In this document: piece after piece, positions 10,148 through 18,756 of the stretch
Numbering within the stretch: the first letter of the stretch is position 1
Layout: every line of letters starts with the position of its first letter
DNA from: Bradyrhizobium sp. CCGB12
GTDB lineage: Bacteria > Pseudomonadota > Alphaproteobacteria > Rhizobiales > Xanthobacteraceae
Direction: 5' to 3'
Assembly: GCF_024199845.1 (NCBI RefSeq)
Contig: NZ_JANADO010000001.1
Location: 2,480,001 to 2,544,000 of the forward strand
DNA length: 64,000 nt
Translations under genes and position numbers: made by a program
The notes under the pieces: model-generated
Seen by the model: only the letters and a program-made list of their open reading frames with translations
Told to the model about the DNA's origin: nothing
Database searches by the model: none

Positions 10148-10357
10148 ATGTGCGATACATCGGAACTTCCTGAAGGTCGCCTATCCGGGTCCGAACGTTG
10201 CTCTTCAATCAGCGGCTGTGCGATGTGCGGCGGCAAATTCGGCCTGATCCGCTACTATTCCTGGCGCACGGCGCTCTGCTCAAAAAAGTGCGTTGATGGC
10301 TTCCGCACGCGCCGCGAACGCGACCGCCGGTGGTTGTTTCGGGCTCAGGTCGCGTGA
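10148..10357 (+). CDS. small Cys-rich zinc-finger-like protein 1
   Basis: 69 residues. The Cys pattern CAMC-(x16)-CSKKC (C24, C27, C44, C48) is a CX2C/CX3C four-cysteine knuckle likely to bind zinc, followed by a very basic tail (FRTRRERDRRW). The ATG at 10148 is preceded by GTGAGACGAC, a weak ribosome site; a frame from 10094 is longer but less likely. It lies 51 nt before the next gene in the same direction. Two genes further on (10798 and 10983) carry the same Cys spacing, so this looks like a local family. Function is unknown; nucleic-acid or protein binding is the usual role of such knuckles. Confidence 0.6.
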   Translation: MCDTSELPEGRLSGSERCSSISGCAMCGGKFGLIRYYSWRTALCSKKCVDGFRTRRERDRRWLFRAQVA

Positions 10358-10408
10358 GGCTGAATTGGACGGCTGACATCGTTCAGCGCTGATCCGGGAG
10401 CCCGTGCG

Positions 10409-10801
10409 TTGAAACGCTCATGCAAGCTCTTGTGCTGGATAATTCTCCTCGGCTCCATTGCGACGGTCCAGGCGCAGGAGACCAGACAGGGTGCCGTTCA
10501 TCGCCAGCACCCACCCCAGGACCAGCGGCTGCACGAAAAGTTCTACTCGACCTGGCACATGCCGGATAATCCCAGCCTCAGTTGCTGCAACAGCGCTGAC
10601 TGCTATCCGACCGACATCAAATACGTCGACGGCCAGATCTATGCACGTCGCAGGGAGGACGGGAGATACATTCTGATCCCGCCGCAAAAAGTGGAGCGAA
10701 ACAGAGATAACCCGGACGGCCGAAACCATCTTTGCGCTCCACCGCCTGCACTGTCTCCGTTGGACAGCGTTTACTGCTTCGCTTTGGGAGGTGCCACATG
10801 A
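10409..10801 (+). CDS. secreted Cys-containing hypothetical protein
   Basis: 130 residues with a Sec signal peptide (about 1-22, cleavage near VQAQ) and a mature part containing HEKFYSTWHMPDNP, then SCCNSADCYPTD and a Cys near the C-terminus; disulfides in the periplasm are likely. The start is TTG 10409 with GGGAG 8-9 nt upstream; no in-frame ATG gives the signal peptide. Its stop overlaps the ATG of the next gene (ATGA at 10798-10801), so the two are translationally coupled. I recognise the general type from Bradyrhizobium genomes but know no function. Confidence 0.65.
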   Translation: MKRSCKLLCWIILLGSIATVQAQETRQGAVHRQHPPQDQRLHEKFYSTWHMPDNPSLSCCNSADCYPTDIKYVDGQIYARRREDGRYILIPPQKVERNRDNPDGRNHLCAPPPALSPLDSVYCFALGGAT

Positions 10802-10986
10802 GATTCGCGTTCGTGCTGGTGAACGACCGGACTCCGTTTCGGCAGACCTGGTGCCTGCAGTGCTGCGAGCCGATCGAAGGCAGCTATCTCCGCGAGATCG
10901 CGACCCGTCTGCCTTACTGCGACTACCAGTGCTACGGCCTGTTCTGCGAGGCGCTCGCGAAAGAGCGCATCAGGGAGGCGTCGTGA
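10798..10986 (+). CDS. small Cys-rich zinc-finger-like protein 2
   Basis: 62 residues with CLQC-(x18)-CDYQC (C19, C22, C41, C45) plus extra Cys at 23. It closely parallels the next gene: both have an aromatic YLRE/YVRH segment and then an R-x(1-2)-YCDYxCY block. Start ATG 10798 overlaps the preceding stop, and its own stop overlaps the following GTG (GTGA), so three genes are coupled in a row. No signal peptide is seen, so it is probably cytoplasmic. No function is recognised. Confidence 0.65.
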   Translation: MRFAFVLVNDRTPFRQTWCLQCCEPIEGSYLREIATRLPYCDYQCYGLFCEALAKERIREAS

Positions 10987-11348
10987 AATTCGTGGTGGTC
11001 AATCACGAGCCTCCGTTGCACGCGGCGACGTGCGGCACATGCTCAAGGTCCATCCGGTCCGGCTATGTCCGGCATGTGCGGACCCAGCGTCGCTACTGTG
11101 ACTATGATTGCTATCGGCGAGGCGAACTCGTGACGTTGTTGATGCAATGGTCGATGCCTGGACGCACGGGGCCGGCCGCTGGGAACGTCGGGTTCGCCGC
11201 CGGCAACATGATCGAGATGTTGGCGGTCCTGAGCGCCGTCACGTGCTGGAGCTGTACGGTACAGAGCTGGACGTTCGCAAGAGCCTTGACCGGCGCATAC
11301 TTGGACGGCCGTGATCTGATCACGACGGAAGGAGGTGGTGACACCTAG
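10983..11348 (+). CDS. small Cys-rich zinc-finger-like protein 3, with C-terminal extension
   Basis: A predicted 121-residue product from GTG 10983. The N-terminal half carries CGTC-(x18)-CDYDC (C17, C20, C39, C43), a paralogue of protein 2. The second half is different: a G/A-rich segment, then MIEMLAVLSAVTCWSCTVQSW and an A-L-T-x-A-Y-L-D-G tail, perhaps an amphipathic or membrane-associated helix. Overlapping frames in this half also look open, so a frameshift cannot be excluded. The start shares GTGA with the previous gene. A purine-rich GGAAGGAGGTG lies at the stop, as if another translated frame once followed. Confidence 0.55.
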   Translation: MKFVVVNHEPPLHAATCGTCSRSIRSGYVRHVRTQRRYCDYDCYRRGELVTLLMQWSMPGRTGPAAGNVGFAAGNMIEMLAVLSAVTCWSCTVQSWTFARALTGAYLDGRDLITTEGGGDT

Positions 11349-11351
11349 CTG

Positions 11352-11367
11352 CGCGAGTGCACTCGCG
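11352..11367. repeat. perfect 16-bp palindrome between convergent genes
   Basis: CGCGAGTGCACTCGCG reads identically on both strands. It lies in the 75-nt gap between the end of the Cys-rich operon and the end of the convergent transglycosylase gene. It may be a termination or processing signal; there is no flanking T-run. Confidence 0.5.
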
Positions 11368-11423
11368 TGGAAGCCGCAGCAACGTAACCTCGCAGTCGCC
11401 GCGTCCAGCCCCGGCGGCGTCGA

Positions 11424-13613
11424 CTAGGGAGCGGGTGCTGCGGCCGCCACGGGTGCGGTTCCGCTGACTTCGTGCGTCACCACGCGCTGATCGCTCTTGC
11501 CGGCGATCATTCCGCTGTCCTCGAACCGCGCGCGATAGACCAGCACGTTCTCGATCACGCGCTGGACGTAGTTGCGCGTCTCCGACAGCGGGATGCGCTC
11601 GACCCAGTCGACCGGATCGACCTTGGGGTCTCTTGGATCGCCACGCGCCTGCACCCAATCGCGCACGCGGCCGCGGCCGGCATTGTAGCCGGCGAAGGTC
11701 ATGATCTGGTTGCCGCGATATTCCGAGAAGAGCGCGCTGAGCTCGGCCGCGCCCATCTGCGTATTGTAGACGGGATCGGAGACCATCTTGTCCCAGTCGT
11801 AGGTCAGGCCGAAGCGCTTGGCGGTATCGCGGCCCGCTTCCGGCGTCACCTGCATCAGCCCGACCGCGTTGGCGTGCGACTTGTCGCGCTGGTCGAACGA
11901 GCTTTCGGTGCGCGCCACCGAATAGATCACGCTGGTCTCGATCGCGGGTGCGACCTGCTTGTGCTCGGGAATGCCGATGGTGGGGAAGGCGTAGTGGTCG
12001 AGCGCGAGCCCGCGCGCCAGGGCCAACTTGCCGACCTCCAGCATCACGCGTGCGTCGTTGCGCTGCCTGGCGAGCTCGCCGAGCGCTTCGAGCGCCGCGA
12101 CGTCGGTGCTCTCCCTGGCGAAATCCTCGGCATAATAGAACACCATGTCGCGCTCGCCGATACCGTAGAGCATGTTGGCTGCGCGCACACGCTCGTCCGC
12201 CGATTGCGCGTCGGCGGCGGCCAGCACGGGCGAGGGCGGACGCAGCTCGATCCGGTCGAGGCCGAGCTTTGCGCGGGCGAGCTGGCCGTAATAGGCGGTC
12301 TGATAGCGCGCCGCCGCCCGATAGCTCATGCGTGCGTCCGCTGTTGCGCCCATCGCCTCGGCGGCGCGGCCGCGCCAATAATGGGCGCGCGACAGCGCGA
12401 TCGGATTGGCCGAGCCCTCGTCGATCGCGGCGAAGTGCACCATCGCCGCCTTGGGATCGTCGAGATAGCGTAGCGCGATCCAGCCGCACATGAAGTGGTA
12501 GTCGATGCGATAGACTTCCTTTTCCGGCACCGCGGCCGTGCGCACCACGTCATAGGCGGTGCTGAACTTGCCCTGGTCGAGCAGCTTGCGCGCCAGCAGG
12601 CGGCGCTCGCGCCACCAGGCATCGGTATCCTGCGCGGCCATGGTGTCGGGCAGGGCGGCGAGGATCACCTCGGCCGCGTCGTCGATGCGGTCGTTCTGAA
12701 GGTGCCACTGGGCGCGGCACAGCACATAGCCGAGATCGCGCCGCGCCTCGGTCGAGACGTCCTCGAGATAGTCCTTGGCCTTGCTCGCCTTGCCGGTGAC
12801 GGCGGCGCAGGCCTTCACGATCGCGAGCGCATCCTCGCCGAGACGTTTGGCCGCACGCCTTGCACCCGCATAGTCCTTGGCGCCGAGGCGCTTGTCCATG
12901 CGCGCGCGATGATCGTCAGACGACAGAAGATCTCCGAACGCCGCGTAGGAGTCTTCTTCGCTCCGCTCGGATAATTCGTCCGCGCGCCAGGCCTCGCGCA
13001 CGAGACGCGCGGCCCTGTCGGTCTCGCCCTCATTGAGCACAACGCGGGCCAGCGCGAACTTGCCCTTGGCGCTGGTTGGCCGGTCCATGGTGAATTTGTG
13101 CACGGTGGCCGCATCGCTCTTCTCCTGCCACAGCCGCGCCTCCGCACGGCGGCGGAGCAGGGCGCTGCTCGGCCAATCCGGGTTGGCGGCGAGAAAGGCG
13201 GCGTAGCGCTTGAAGTTCGCCGTGCTCTCGGAGTGGCGCAGCATGAACCAGTCCGCGAGCTTCTGCCCCGCAGGATCCGTGATGCGGTCGCGCGCGGCGC
13301 TCGCCTCATCGGTCTTGCCCTTGCGCGCGAGGTCGATCGCATCCTTCAGCGCGGCGAGATCGCCGGTCAGTGGCGGCGGTGCCGGCTTGTCCGAGGGCCT
13401 GTCGACTGCCTTCTTCGACTTGCGCTTGGCCTCGGCGTGCTTGCCGTGCCGCGCTTTGCTGGCCCCAGCATGGCGCTCCTTGCCGGCCTTCGCCTCATGC
13501 GTCTTCTTTGGCGCGGACGGTTTGTGACTGCTCTTCGCCGCCACTTCGGCGGGAAGAAGGGCCATCGCGGCCATAGCAACGACACACGCGAGCGAGCGTA
13601 GGCACTGGTTCAT
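11424..13613 (-). CDS. slt: soluble lytic murein transglycosylase
   Basis: A predicted 729-residue periplasmic enzyme that cleaves glycan strands of peptidoglycan with formation of 1,6-anhydromuramic acid. It has a signal peptide (about 1-26, ending AEVAAK), a Lys/Ala-rich low-complexity linker (about 27-80), a long superhelical TPR-like region, and a C-terminal SLT domain with catalytic Glu in SVARTESSFD, then ANAVGLMQVTP and AGYNAGRGRV, the Slt70-type set. Start ATG 13613 has AGGGGGA 8 nt upstream; the frame to 13691 lacks such a site. It is divergent from the cyclase gene. Confidence 0.93.
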   Translation of the reverse strand: MNQCLRSLACVVAMAAMALLPAEVAAKSSHKPSAPKKTHEAKAGKERHAGASKARHGKHAEAKRKSKKAVDRPSDKPAPPPLTGDLAALKDAIDLARKGKTDEASAARDRITDPAGQKLADWFMLRHSESTANFKRYAAFLAANPDWPSSALLRRRAEARLWQEKSDAATVHKFTMDRPTSAKGKFALARVVLNEGETDRAARLVREAWRADELSERSEEDSYAAFGDLLSSDDHRARMDKRLGAKDYAGARRAAKRLGEDALAIVKACAAVTGKASKAKDYLEDVSTEARRDLGYVLCRAQWHLQNDRIDDAAEVILAALPDTMAAQDTDAWWRERRLLARKLLDQGKFSTAYDVVRTAAVPEKEVYRIDYHFMCGWIALRYLDDPKAAMVHFAAIDEGSANPIALSRAHYWRGRAAEAMGATADARMSYRAAARYQTAYYGQLARAKLGLDRIELRPPSPVLAAADAQSADERVRAANMLYGIGERDMVFYYAEDFARESTDVAALEALGELARQRNDARVMLEVGKLALARGLALDHYAFPTIGIPEHKQVAPAIETSVIYSVARTESSFDQRDKSHANAVGLMQVTPEAGRDTAKRFGLTYDWDKMVSDPVYNTQMGAAELSALFSEYRGNQIMTFAGYNAGRGRVRDWVQARGDPRDPKVDPVDWVERIPLSETRNYVQRVIENVLVYRARFEDSGMIAGKSDQRVVTHEVSGTAPVAAAAPAP

Positions 13614-13924
13614 TCCATGGTCCCCCTGCGAAACCACTACAAACCAAGGTCCGCGACGACATGCGGCTTGAGAATCACGAGACGACACCAAACGATGTCA
13701 TGACATCTCACGCTCCCGCAACAATGCGGCAAAATACGGATAGGAACTCGGGCAGTTCCGAAATTGCGGAAAAGGCAGCGCGTTTAACCTTTGTTAACGA
13801 TCGCGACTCGCGCGACGGTTGCGCACGGTTAAGCGCGTCGGATTACCCAGATTGCGCGTGTTCCCTTGGCCGATTCCGGTGTATTGAGTTCCATCCGTAT
13901 CCTCTCAGCTTTTGCCCTGCACCT
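13614..13924. promoter_or_regulatory. divergent promoter region between slt and cyclase
   Basis: 311 nt without a gene, serving both directions. It contains a perfect 14-bp palindrome at 13694-13707 and is visibly more A/T-rich than its flanks around 13740-13800. No confident -35/-10 pair was assigned. Confidence 0.5.
13694..13707. promoter_or_regulatory. 14-bp palindrome, possible operator
   Basis: GATGTCATGACATC is a perfect palindrome 81 nt upstream of the slt start and about 220 nt upstream of the cyclase start. Its symmetry suggests a dimeric regulator site, but the sequence does not match an operator I can name. Confidence 0.4.
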
Positions 13925-15661
13925 ATGCCGATTTTCAACCAGTCGATCCGGCGCAAGATCGTCGGCATCGCCCTCGGATTGATCGTCCTGATGCTGGTCA
14001 CCTCGATCCTGTCGATGGTGATGTCGAGCCAGGTCGGCGTCCTGCTTGATGAGCTGACCAACCGCTACATTCCAGCGTACGGCAACCTGGCCCGCGCCAA
14101 TATCCGCTCGCTGGAGCGTTCGCTGGCGCTGCGGCGCATGGTGATGGTGAAGATGCAGGAATCCTCGGACGAGGAGGCCTATGCCGCGCGCCTCAAAGAG
14201 TTCGAAGAGGCCGATCACAGGATCGAGGAGGAGACCTCGAGCGCGCGAAAATTCATCAACGCGATCATCGACGATACCAGGACGCCGTCCGACAATGCCG
14301 CGCTGGCGCGGATCGACACCCGCATCGAGACCGCCGTCTCCGAGCTGCGCCACGGCATGACCGAGGACCACGCAAAACTCCTCAGGCAGATCGACGCCAA
14401 GCAAGTGCCGGACGCGCGCGGCACGCTGGAGCATCTCGACGTCTTGCGCGACCAGTTCAACCAGAAGATCGACGCCATCCGCGCCGATATGCTGAAGCAG
14501 GTGTTCGCCGCCACGTCGACGGTGATCGGCCGCCAGCATCAGGCGATCATCATTTCGGGCGCTGTCACTGTCCTCGCCGCTGTGGTCGGCTTTGTCTTTG
14601 CGCTGATGGTTTCCAGCGGCATCACGCGGCCGGTGCGGCTGCTCCTCGCTGGCACCCGCGAGGTCGAGGCGGGCCGTTTCGACAAGACCATCACTGTGTC
14701 CACGCAGGATGAGATCGGCGAGCTCGCCGCCGCCTTCAACCGCATGATCGAGCAGCTGCGGCACAACGAGCGCATCCGCGAGACGTTTGGCCGCTATATC
14801 GATCCGAAGGTAGTGCAGGGGCTGATCGACCGGCCGGAGGTCTCCATCGACGGCCAGCGCCGGGTGATGACCATCATGTTCTGCGACATGAGCGGCTTCA
14901 CCTCGATGAGCGAAGGCATGACGCCGCGTGGCCTCGTCAAGGTAATGAACCACTATTTCACGGTGATGTCCGGCCCGATCCGGAGCAATCGCGGCGTCAT
15001 CGACAAATATATCGGTGACGCCATCATGGCCTATTGGGGTCCGCCCTTCATCGAGGAGGACGAGCCGGCGCTGTTTGCCTGCTACGCGGCCATCGACATG
15101 GCCGATCAGGTGCCCGCGCTGCAGAAGCAGCTGCCGGACCTGCTCGGGATCCGCGCCATGCCCGTGCCCTGCGACTTGCGCATCGGCATCGCGACCGGCG
15201 AAGTCCTGACCGGCAGCATCGGCTCCGAGCTGATGATGAGCTTTACCGTGATGGGCGATGCCGTGAACCTCGCCTCGCGCCTCGAGATGGTCAACAAGGT
15301 CTACGGCACCCGCATCCTGATCTCGCAGGCCACCGCGGATGCGATTGGATCGAACCTCGAGCTGCGCGAGATCGATCGTCTCGCTGTGGCCGGCCAGAGC
15401 GAGCCGCAGGCCATCTTCGAGGTGATGAGCAAGGCGCACGGGCTCAGCATCCCGCAGGAGAGCCTGCGCACGCACTATGCCGAAGGTCTCGCCGCCTATC
15501 GCGCGCAGCGCTTCGACGACGCCCGCGCCGCCTTCAACTCGGCGCTTGAAGCGGTACCCGGCGACGGTCCCTCGCGCACGCTGCTCGGCCGCATCGCGCA
15601 GTTCGAGGCCAATCCGCCGGCCAAGGGGTGGGACGGCGCCTGGCGGCTGGAGCAGAAATAG
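13925..15661 (+). CDS. membrane adenylate/guanylate cyclase with HAMP domain
   Basis: A predicted 578-residue class III nucleotide cyclase. TM1 is about 12-35, a periplasmic four-helix sensor region about 36-205, TM2 about 206-230, HAMP about 230-285, and the cyclase homology domain about 305-490. Metal-binding aspartates are in MFCDMSGFT and KYIGDAIMAYWG. Lys in DKYIGD and Asp in VMGDAVNLASRLE are the adenine-type specificity positions, favouring cAMP. A short TPR-like tail follows. I chose ATG 13925 because the upstream part of the frame (from 13661) is in the promoter region and not protein-like. No clear ribosome site is visible. Confidence 0.88.
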   Translation: MPIFNQSIRRKIVGIALGLIVLMLVTSILSMVMSSQVGVLLDELTNRYIPAYGNLARANIRSLERSLALRRMVMVKMQESSDEEAYAARLKEFEEADHRIEEETSSARKFINAIIDDTRTPSDNAALARIDTRIETAVSELRHGMTEDHAKLLRQIDAKQVPDARGTLEHLDVLRDQFNQKIDAIRADMLKQVFAATSTVIGRQHQAIIISGAVTVLAAVVGFVFALMVSSGITRPVRLLLAGTREVEAGRFDKTITVSTQDEIGELAAAFNRMIEQLRHNERIRETFGRYIDPKVVQGLIDRPEVSIDGQRRVMTIMFCDMSGFTSMSEGMTPRGLVKVMNHYFTVMSGPIRSNRGVIDKYIGDAIMAYWGPPFIEEDEPALFACYAAIDMADQVPALQKQLPDLLGIRAMPVPCDLRIGIATGEVLTGSIGSELMMSFTVMGDAVNLASRLEMVNKVYGTRILISQATADAIGSNLELREIDRLAVAGQSEPQAIFEVMSKAHGLSIPQESLRTHYAEGLAAYRAQRFDDARAAFNSALEAVPGDGPSRTLLGRIAQFEANPPAKGWDGAWRLEQK

Positions 15662-15787
15662 CCGTCCTTGCCGGGCCGACACCCGCCCGGCCGGAAAAAA
15701 CGGTTCTACTCGATAACGATGTTCGCCGTGACCTATTTCCCGGGCTTAGGTTTAATGTCCCTTGAGGCGTTTGATGGGGACACGCCG

Positions 15788-15964
15788 ATGACAGATCTTC
15801 ATGACAGGCTGGAACGGTTCGAGACGCTCACCGCCGAATGCGAGCTGATCGCCAAGCTCGCCACCGACAGCTCCAAGCGCGAGTTCTATCTGAAGCTCTC
15901 GGAGCAGTACCGCCAGTTGGCTGTGGATATGCGGAAGGCGATCGCGACCAGGGCCGCGGCCTGA
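15788..15964 (+). CDS. small helical hypothetical protein
   Basis: 58 residues, probably almost all helical (ERFETLTAECELIAKLATD, then YLKLSEQYRQLAVDMRKAI). It has no signal peptide. Start ATG 15788 has GATGGGGACA about 6 nt upstream; an in-frame ATG at 15755 is an alternative. I know similar short proteins in Bradyrhizobium with unknown roles. It stands alone between the cyclase and a small lipoprotein. Confidence 0.55.
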   Translation: MTDLHDRLERFETLTAECELIAKLATDSSKREFYLKLSEQYRQLAVDMRKAIATRAAA

Positions 15965-16116
15965 AACCAGCTGCAATCCGTTCTTAACGTTTGGCGCGCA
16001 TTCTCGGTGCACGCGAGCGTCGCCGGTCGGCGATGGCTCGTGGTGGGAAGGCCGAGGTTCGCTGCAATGCAGCGTGCCTCGCATATGTCACTTGCCATGC
16101 TTGACAGGGCAATCCC

Positions 16117-16326
16117 ATGCGCCTCGTTGCAGTGATCATGTTCGCGCTCATGACGGCGGCCTGCGATCAGGAGCAGGACATCACCGGCTCGACGTCGACC
16201 TGCCCGATGCGAAACTACAGTTACAATCCTCGCGACATGAAGCAGTGCGTCAACGCCTGCAAATCGTGCGATCGCGGCACGACCGTTACCTGCACGACCT
16301 CCTGCACCCTCAAGGGAGCGCGCTGA
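16117..16326 (+). CDS. small Cys-rich putative lipoprotein
   Basis: 69 residues. A short signal peptide ends in the lipobox-like LMTAAC, so C16 would be lipidated. The mature part has six further Cys (TCP, QCVNACKSC, VTCTTSC), suggesting disulfide bonds or a metal site in the periplasm. Start ATG 16117 follows AGGGCAATCCC. No homologue with a known function comes to mind. Confidence 0.55.
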   Translation: MRLVAVIMFALMTAACDQEQDITGSTSTCPMRNYSYNPRDMKQCVNACKSCDRGTTVTCTTSCTLKGAR

Positions 16327-16454
16327 ACGGACCGTCCTTTGCGCCTTTGTCGCTCCCGATCCTAGCGAATATGGCGCTGAAGGTGCCAAGGCACCGGAAC
16401 GATTCACATAGGCTAATCATTGGAAGGAGTGGGCAGGACGCGGAGTCCGATGGA

Positions 16455-16712
16455 ATGGGTATGCTCGATCCCGGTCGCTTCTTGGTGTCGTGCTCGCACT
16501 GCGATGCCTGGCCGATGGCGGCCAACGTGAAACGTTCAAGCTGGTCGGCATCCCCGCATGAGGTCCGTTTCGTCTGCCCGCGCTGCCGCCGCGAGGAGAC
16601 CGCGATCGTCTCTGCTTCCGGCGAACTGACGCCGATCAAGCGCATCGACATTCCGCCGCGCGACGTCGCTGTTGCCTGGGCCCAGGCACAGCGCCTGCGG
16701 GGACGGACGTAG
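16455..16712 (+). CDS. small zinc-ribbon-like hypothetical protein
   Basis: About 85 residues with two CX2C pairs, CSHC and CPRC, spaced like a zinc ribbon. A hydrophilic tail ends in IPPRDVAVAWAQAQRLRG. I took ATG 16455, with GGAGT 8 nt upstream; ATG 16461 is also possible. The frame extends further upstream, but that part overlaps the lipoprotein gene. Function is unknown. Confidence 0.5.
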   Translation: MGMLDPGRFLVSCSHCDAWPMAANVKRSSWSASPHEVRFVCPRCRREETAIVSASGELTPIKRIDIPPRDVAVAWAQAQRLRGRT

Positions 16713-16833
16713 GCGGCGCCCTCCTTCTTCACCTCGACCTATGTCGATGCCGATCTGAAAGGCCGGCGCTACTGACCTCGATAGGGCTGTCACCGGCCCG
16801 CAAATGCACTACAATTCGAAAAGGAGATGACCC

Positions 16834-17415
16834 ATGGCCCTCAGCATCCTGCCGCCGCACGCCGACCGTTTGCGGCTTCACCCGGTCGCACCGCGCGTTG
16901 CGCCGATGTTCTGCCTTGCGCTGCTGACGGCGTCATGCGCACTCGCGAGTTTCGCTCTGGCATGCGCCACGCCCTTTGCGGCCTTCGCGGTTCTCGCGGC
17001 GGCGATGCTGCCGCTGCGCCCGGCGCTGCTCGTCGTCACCGGCGCCTGGCTCGTGAACCAGACGATTGGCTTCGGCGCGCTGCATTATCCCGTCGACGGC
17101 AACACCATCGCCTGGGGTGTTGCGATCGGCGCGGCTGCGCTGCTGGCGACCGCGGTGTCGTCCGCCGTGCTGCGGACGCTGCCGCAGGGCCGCACGGCGC
17201 TGGCACTGGCCGTCACGCTCGTTGCCGCCTATGCGGCCTATGAACTCGCGCTGCTTGCGGCGACGCCGGTCCTCGGCGGAGAGGGCGCCTTCACCGCGGC
17301 CATCGTGACGCGCATTGGGCTGACCAGCGCCGCCTGGCTCGCCGGCCTCGTCGCCGCCTGCGAGATCGTCCGTCTGGTCGATCCGTTTGGGCACAAGAGA
17401 GCGATATCGGCCTGA
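16834..17415 (+). CDS. hypothetical multi-pass membrane protein
   Basis: 193 residues with about five or six hydrophobic helices (around 23-45, 47-70, 88-112, 118-140 and 150-178) and no recognised catalytic motif. Start ATG 16834 has AAGGAGA 6 nt upstream, a strong site. The Ala-rich composition and few charged residues suggest a small integral membrane protein, possibly a transporter component, but no family can be named. It is preceded by about 120 nt without a gene. Confidence 0.6.
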   Translation: MALSILPPHADRLRLHPVAPRVAPMFCLALLTASCALASFALACATPFAAFAVLAAAMLPLRPALLVVTGAWLVNQTIGFGALHYPVDGNTIAWGVAIGAAALLATAVSSAVLRTLPQGRTALALAVTLVAAYAAYELALLAATPVLGGEGAFTAAIVTRIGLTSAAWLAGLVAACEIVRLVDPFGHKRAISA

Positions 17416-17469
17416 ACGGCTTTGGATGTCTCGAGCAACGGGGGGACGCTTCGCGCCGACCCGTTGGCT

Positions 17470-18300
17470 CATCCGCCAGCGGACTGTTTTGCATGTCGGG
17501 CAAAACACCGTGGACGGTGTCAATCGGCCCGCGCAAAAATATTCCGCTTTACCGAAATTCGGAAATGGCGTATCTGTCGCTTCATCCCGGCTCACCCTTG
17601 AGGGGCGGTCATTGTCGTGGTGATCGCAGGGCCGGGCTTGCGGTGGACGCAGCAGCGTCGGGCGCGAACAGCCAAGGGCGGGGCGGATTGCTCTCCGTGA
17701 GCCCTTTAGGCTTCGCGCGGACGGACGACGCTGTCAGGTTCGTCTCGTCTGTAAGTTTCCGGCTGCGTCGACAGAGCCGGGAAAACTGCGGCGAAATGGC
17801 GAGCCGTGCGTACGGCAAAACCGTGTGGTCCTGGCCGTCGTTGCTACGGTCAAGCTCTTGCGGATGCGGCAGTGGCGTCAACCGGCGCGGTGCCGGCGAA
17901 TTCCGCGAGGGCGAGGGAGGCCAGAAGGAATTCGGCTCCCGGGAGAGCACGGCATACGCCGTCCGACCATCGCGCAGGGAAGGCCGAGTGATTGGCTACA
18001 CCTGTATGCTGCTGTGCGGTTTCTCTGCGTGTGCTTTTCGCGCAGTGGACCGCGGGTGCAAGCTGGCACCCGGCCTTCCCTGCGCCCTCTTGGCTTCGAG
18101 GGTGGAGCGACGAAGCAAAGCTCAGGCGAAACATGCCGCGAGGACGGGAAGGTACGTCTGCAAGTTGAAATGCGAACCGGAGAATGGCGGCGGTGCATCT
18201 CGCTCCGTCATTGCGAGCGCAGCGAAGCAATCCAGAGTCTTGCCGCGGTGGAATTCTGGATTGCTTCGTCGCAAGGGCTCCTCGCAATGACGTTGTGGAG
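17470..18300. repeat. degenerate long dispersed repeat region
   Basis: About 0.8 kb with no convincing gene. All frames are unusually open, yet the translations are rich in Arg, Ser and Cys and do not look like protein. I recognise blocks of this text (for example the MAYLSLHPGSP and AVVATVKLLRMRQ shadow translations) as recurrent spurious ORFs in Bradyrhizobium annotations, that is, a high-copy repeat. The palindromic element at 18206-18292 is its right end. Boundaries are approximate. The rest of the gap, up to ilvD at 18757, shows only the (TC)18 tract and presumably the ilvD promoter. Confidence 0.6.
18206..18292. repeat. dispersed palindromic repeat, copy 2
   Basis: Left arm CGTCATTGCGAGCGCAGCG with GAAGCAATCCAGA; right arm TCTGGATTGCTTCG to CGCAATGACG. 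The arms are near-identical to those of the element at 3913-3992, with a different centre. It forms a long hairpin and ends the degenerate repeat region. Confidence 0.85.
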
Positions 18301-18304
18301 CAGT

Positions 18305-18345
<41 letters not shown>

Positions 18346-18756
18346 CCCCGGACAGAACGCACGCCGCCCCTTCGGCGATGCGCTGATTGTCGCCGACGGG
18401 CGGTGCCGACTCAGCAGACGCGTCGCGGCGTGATCGCGATCAGTTCGGGCGTGTCGCGATCAACGCGAACTCTCAAGTTGCAAAGTGTCTCTTCCGAGAT
18501 GGTATGTCAGTAGGGTTGCCCGTGTCTTCCCGGCCACGATTGTGCCGTCTACGCAACACTCACGGCAGATTTAACCCTCATCACCGGCTGTTCGCATCGA
18601 CGCCGCTTTTTAGCCACACCCGGGCATGAATAAAATCGCTCTAATGTTCTAGGGACGGCGGTGGTCCTCGAAGGCGACGAGAAATCCCAAGGTCGATTCA
18701 AATCTTGGCTTTGATTTTTCGGGTCTGAAAAGGGTGACCGGGGAAACTGGTTTGCG

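Noticed and set aside
9883..10236. A 117-codon minus-strand frame
   Set aside because: It overlaps a better small frame and the Cys-rich gene, and its product is Ser/Arg-rich with no motif.
11320..12489. A 389-codon minus-strand frame
   Set aside because: It is the shifted frame of the lytic transglycosylase and is made of Arg-rich low-complexity text, with no start signal.
15670..15691. Hairpin GCCGGGC/GCCCGGC after the cyclase as terminator
   Set aside because: It is followed by an A-run on the plus strand, not a T-run, so it is not a classical terminator for the cyclase.
17493..18290. A 265-codon plus-strand frame in the ilvD upstream gap
   Set aside because: The composition is not protein-like, the other strand is equally open, and it runs through the palindromic repeat. 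It is better explained as dispersed repeat.
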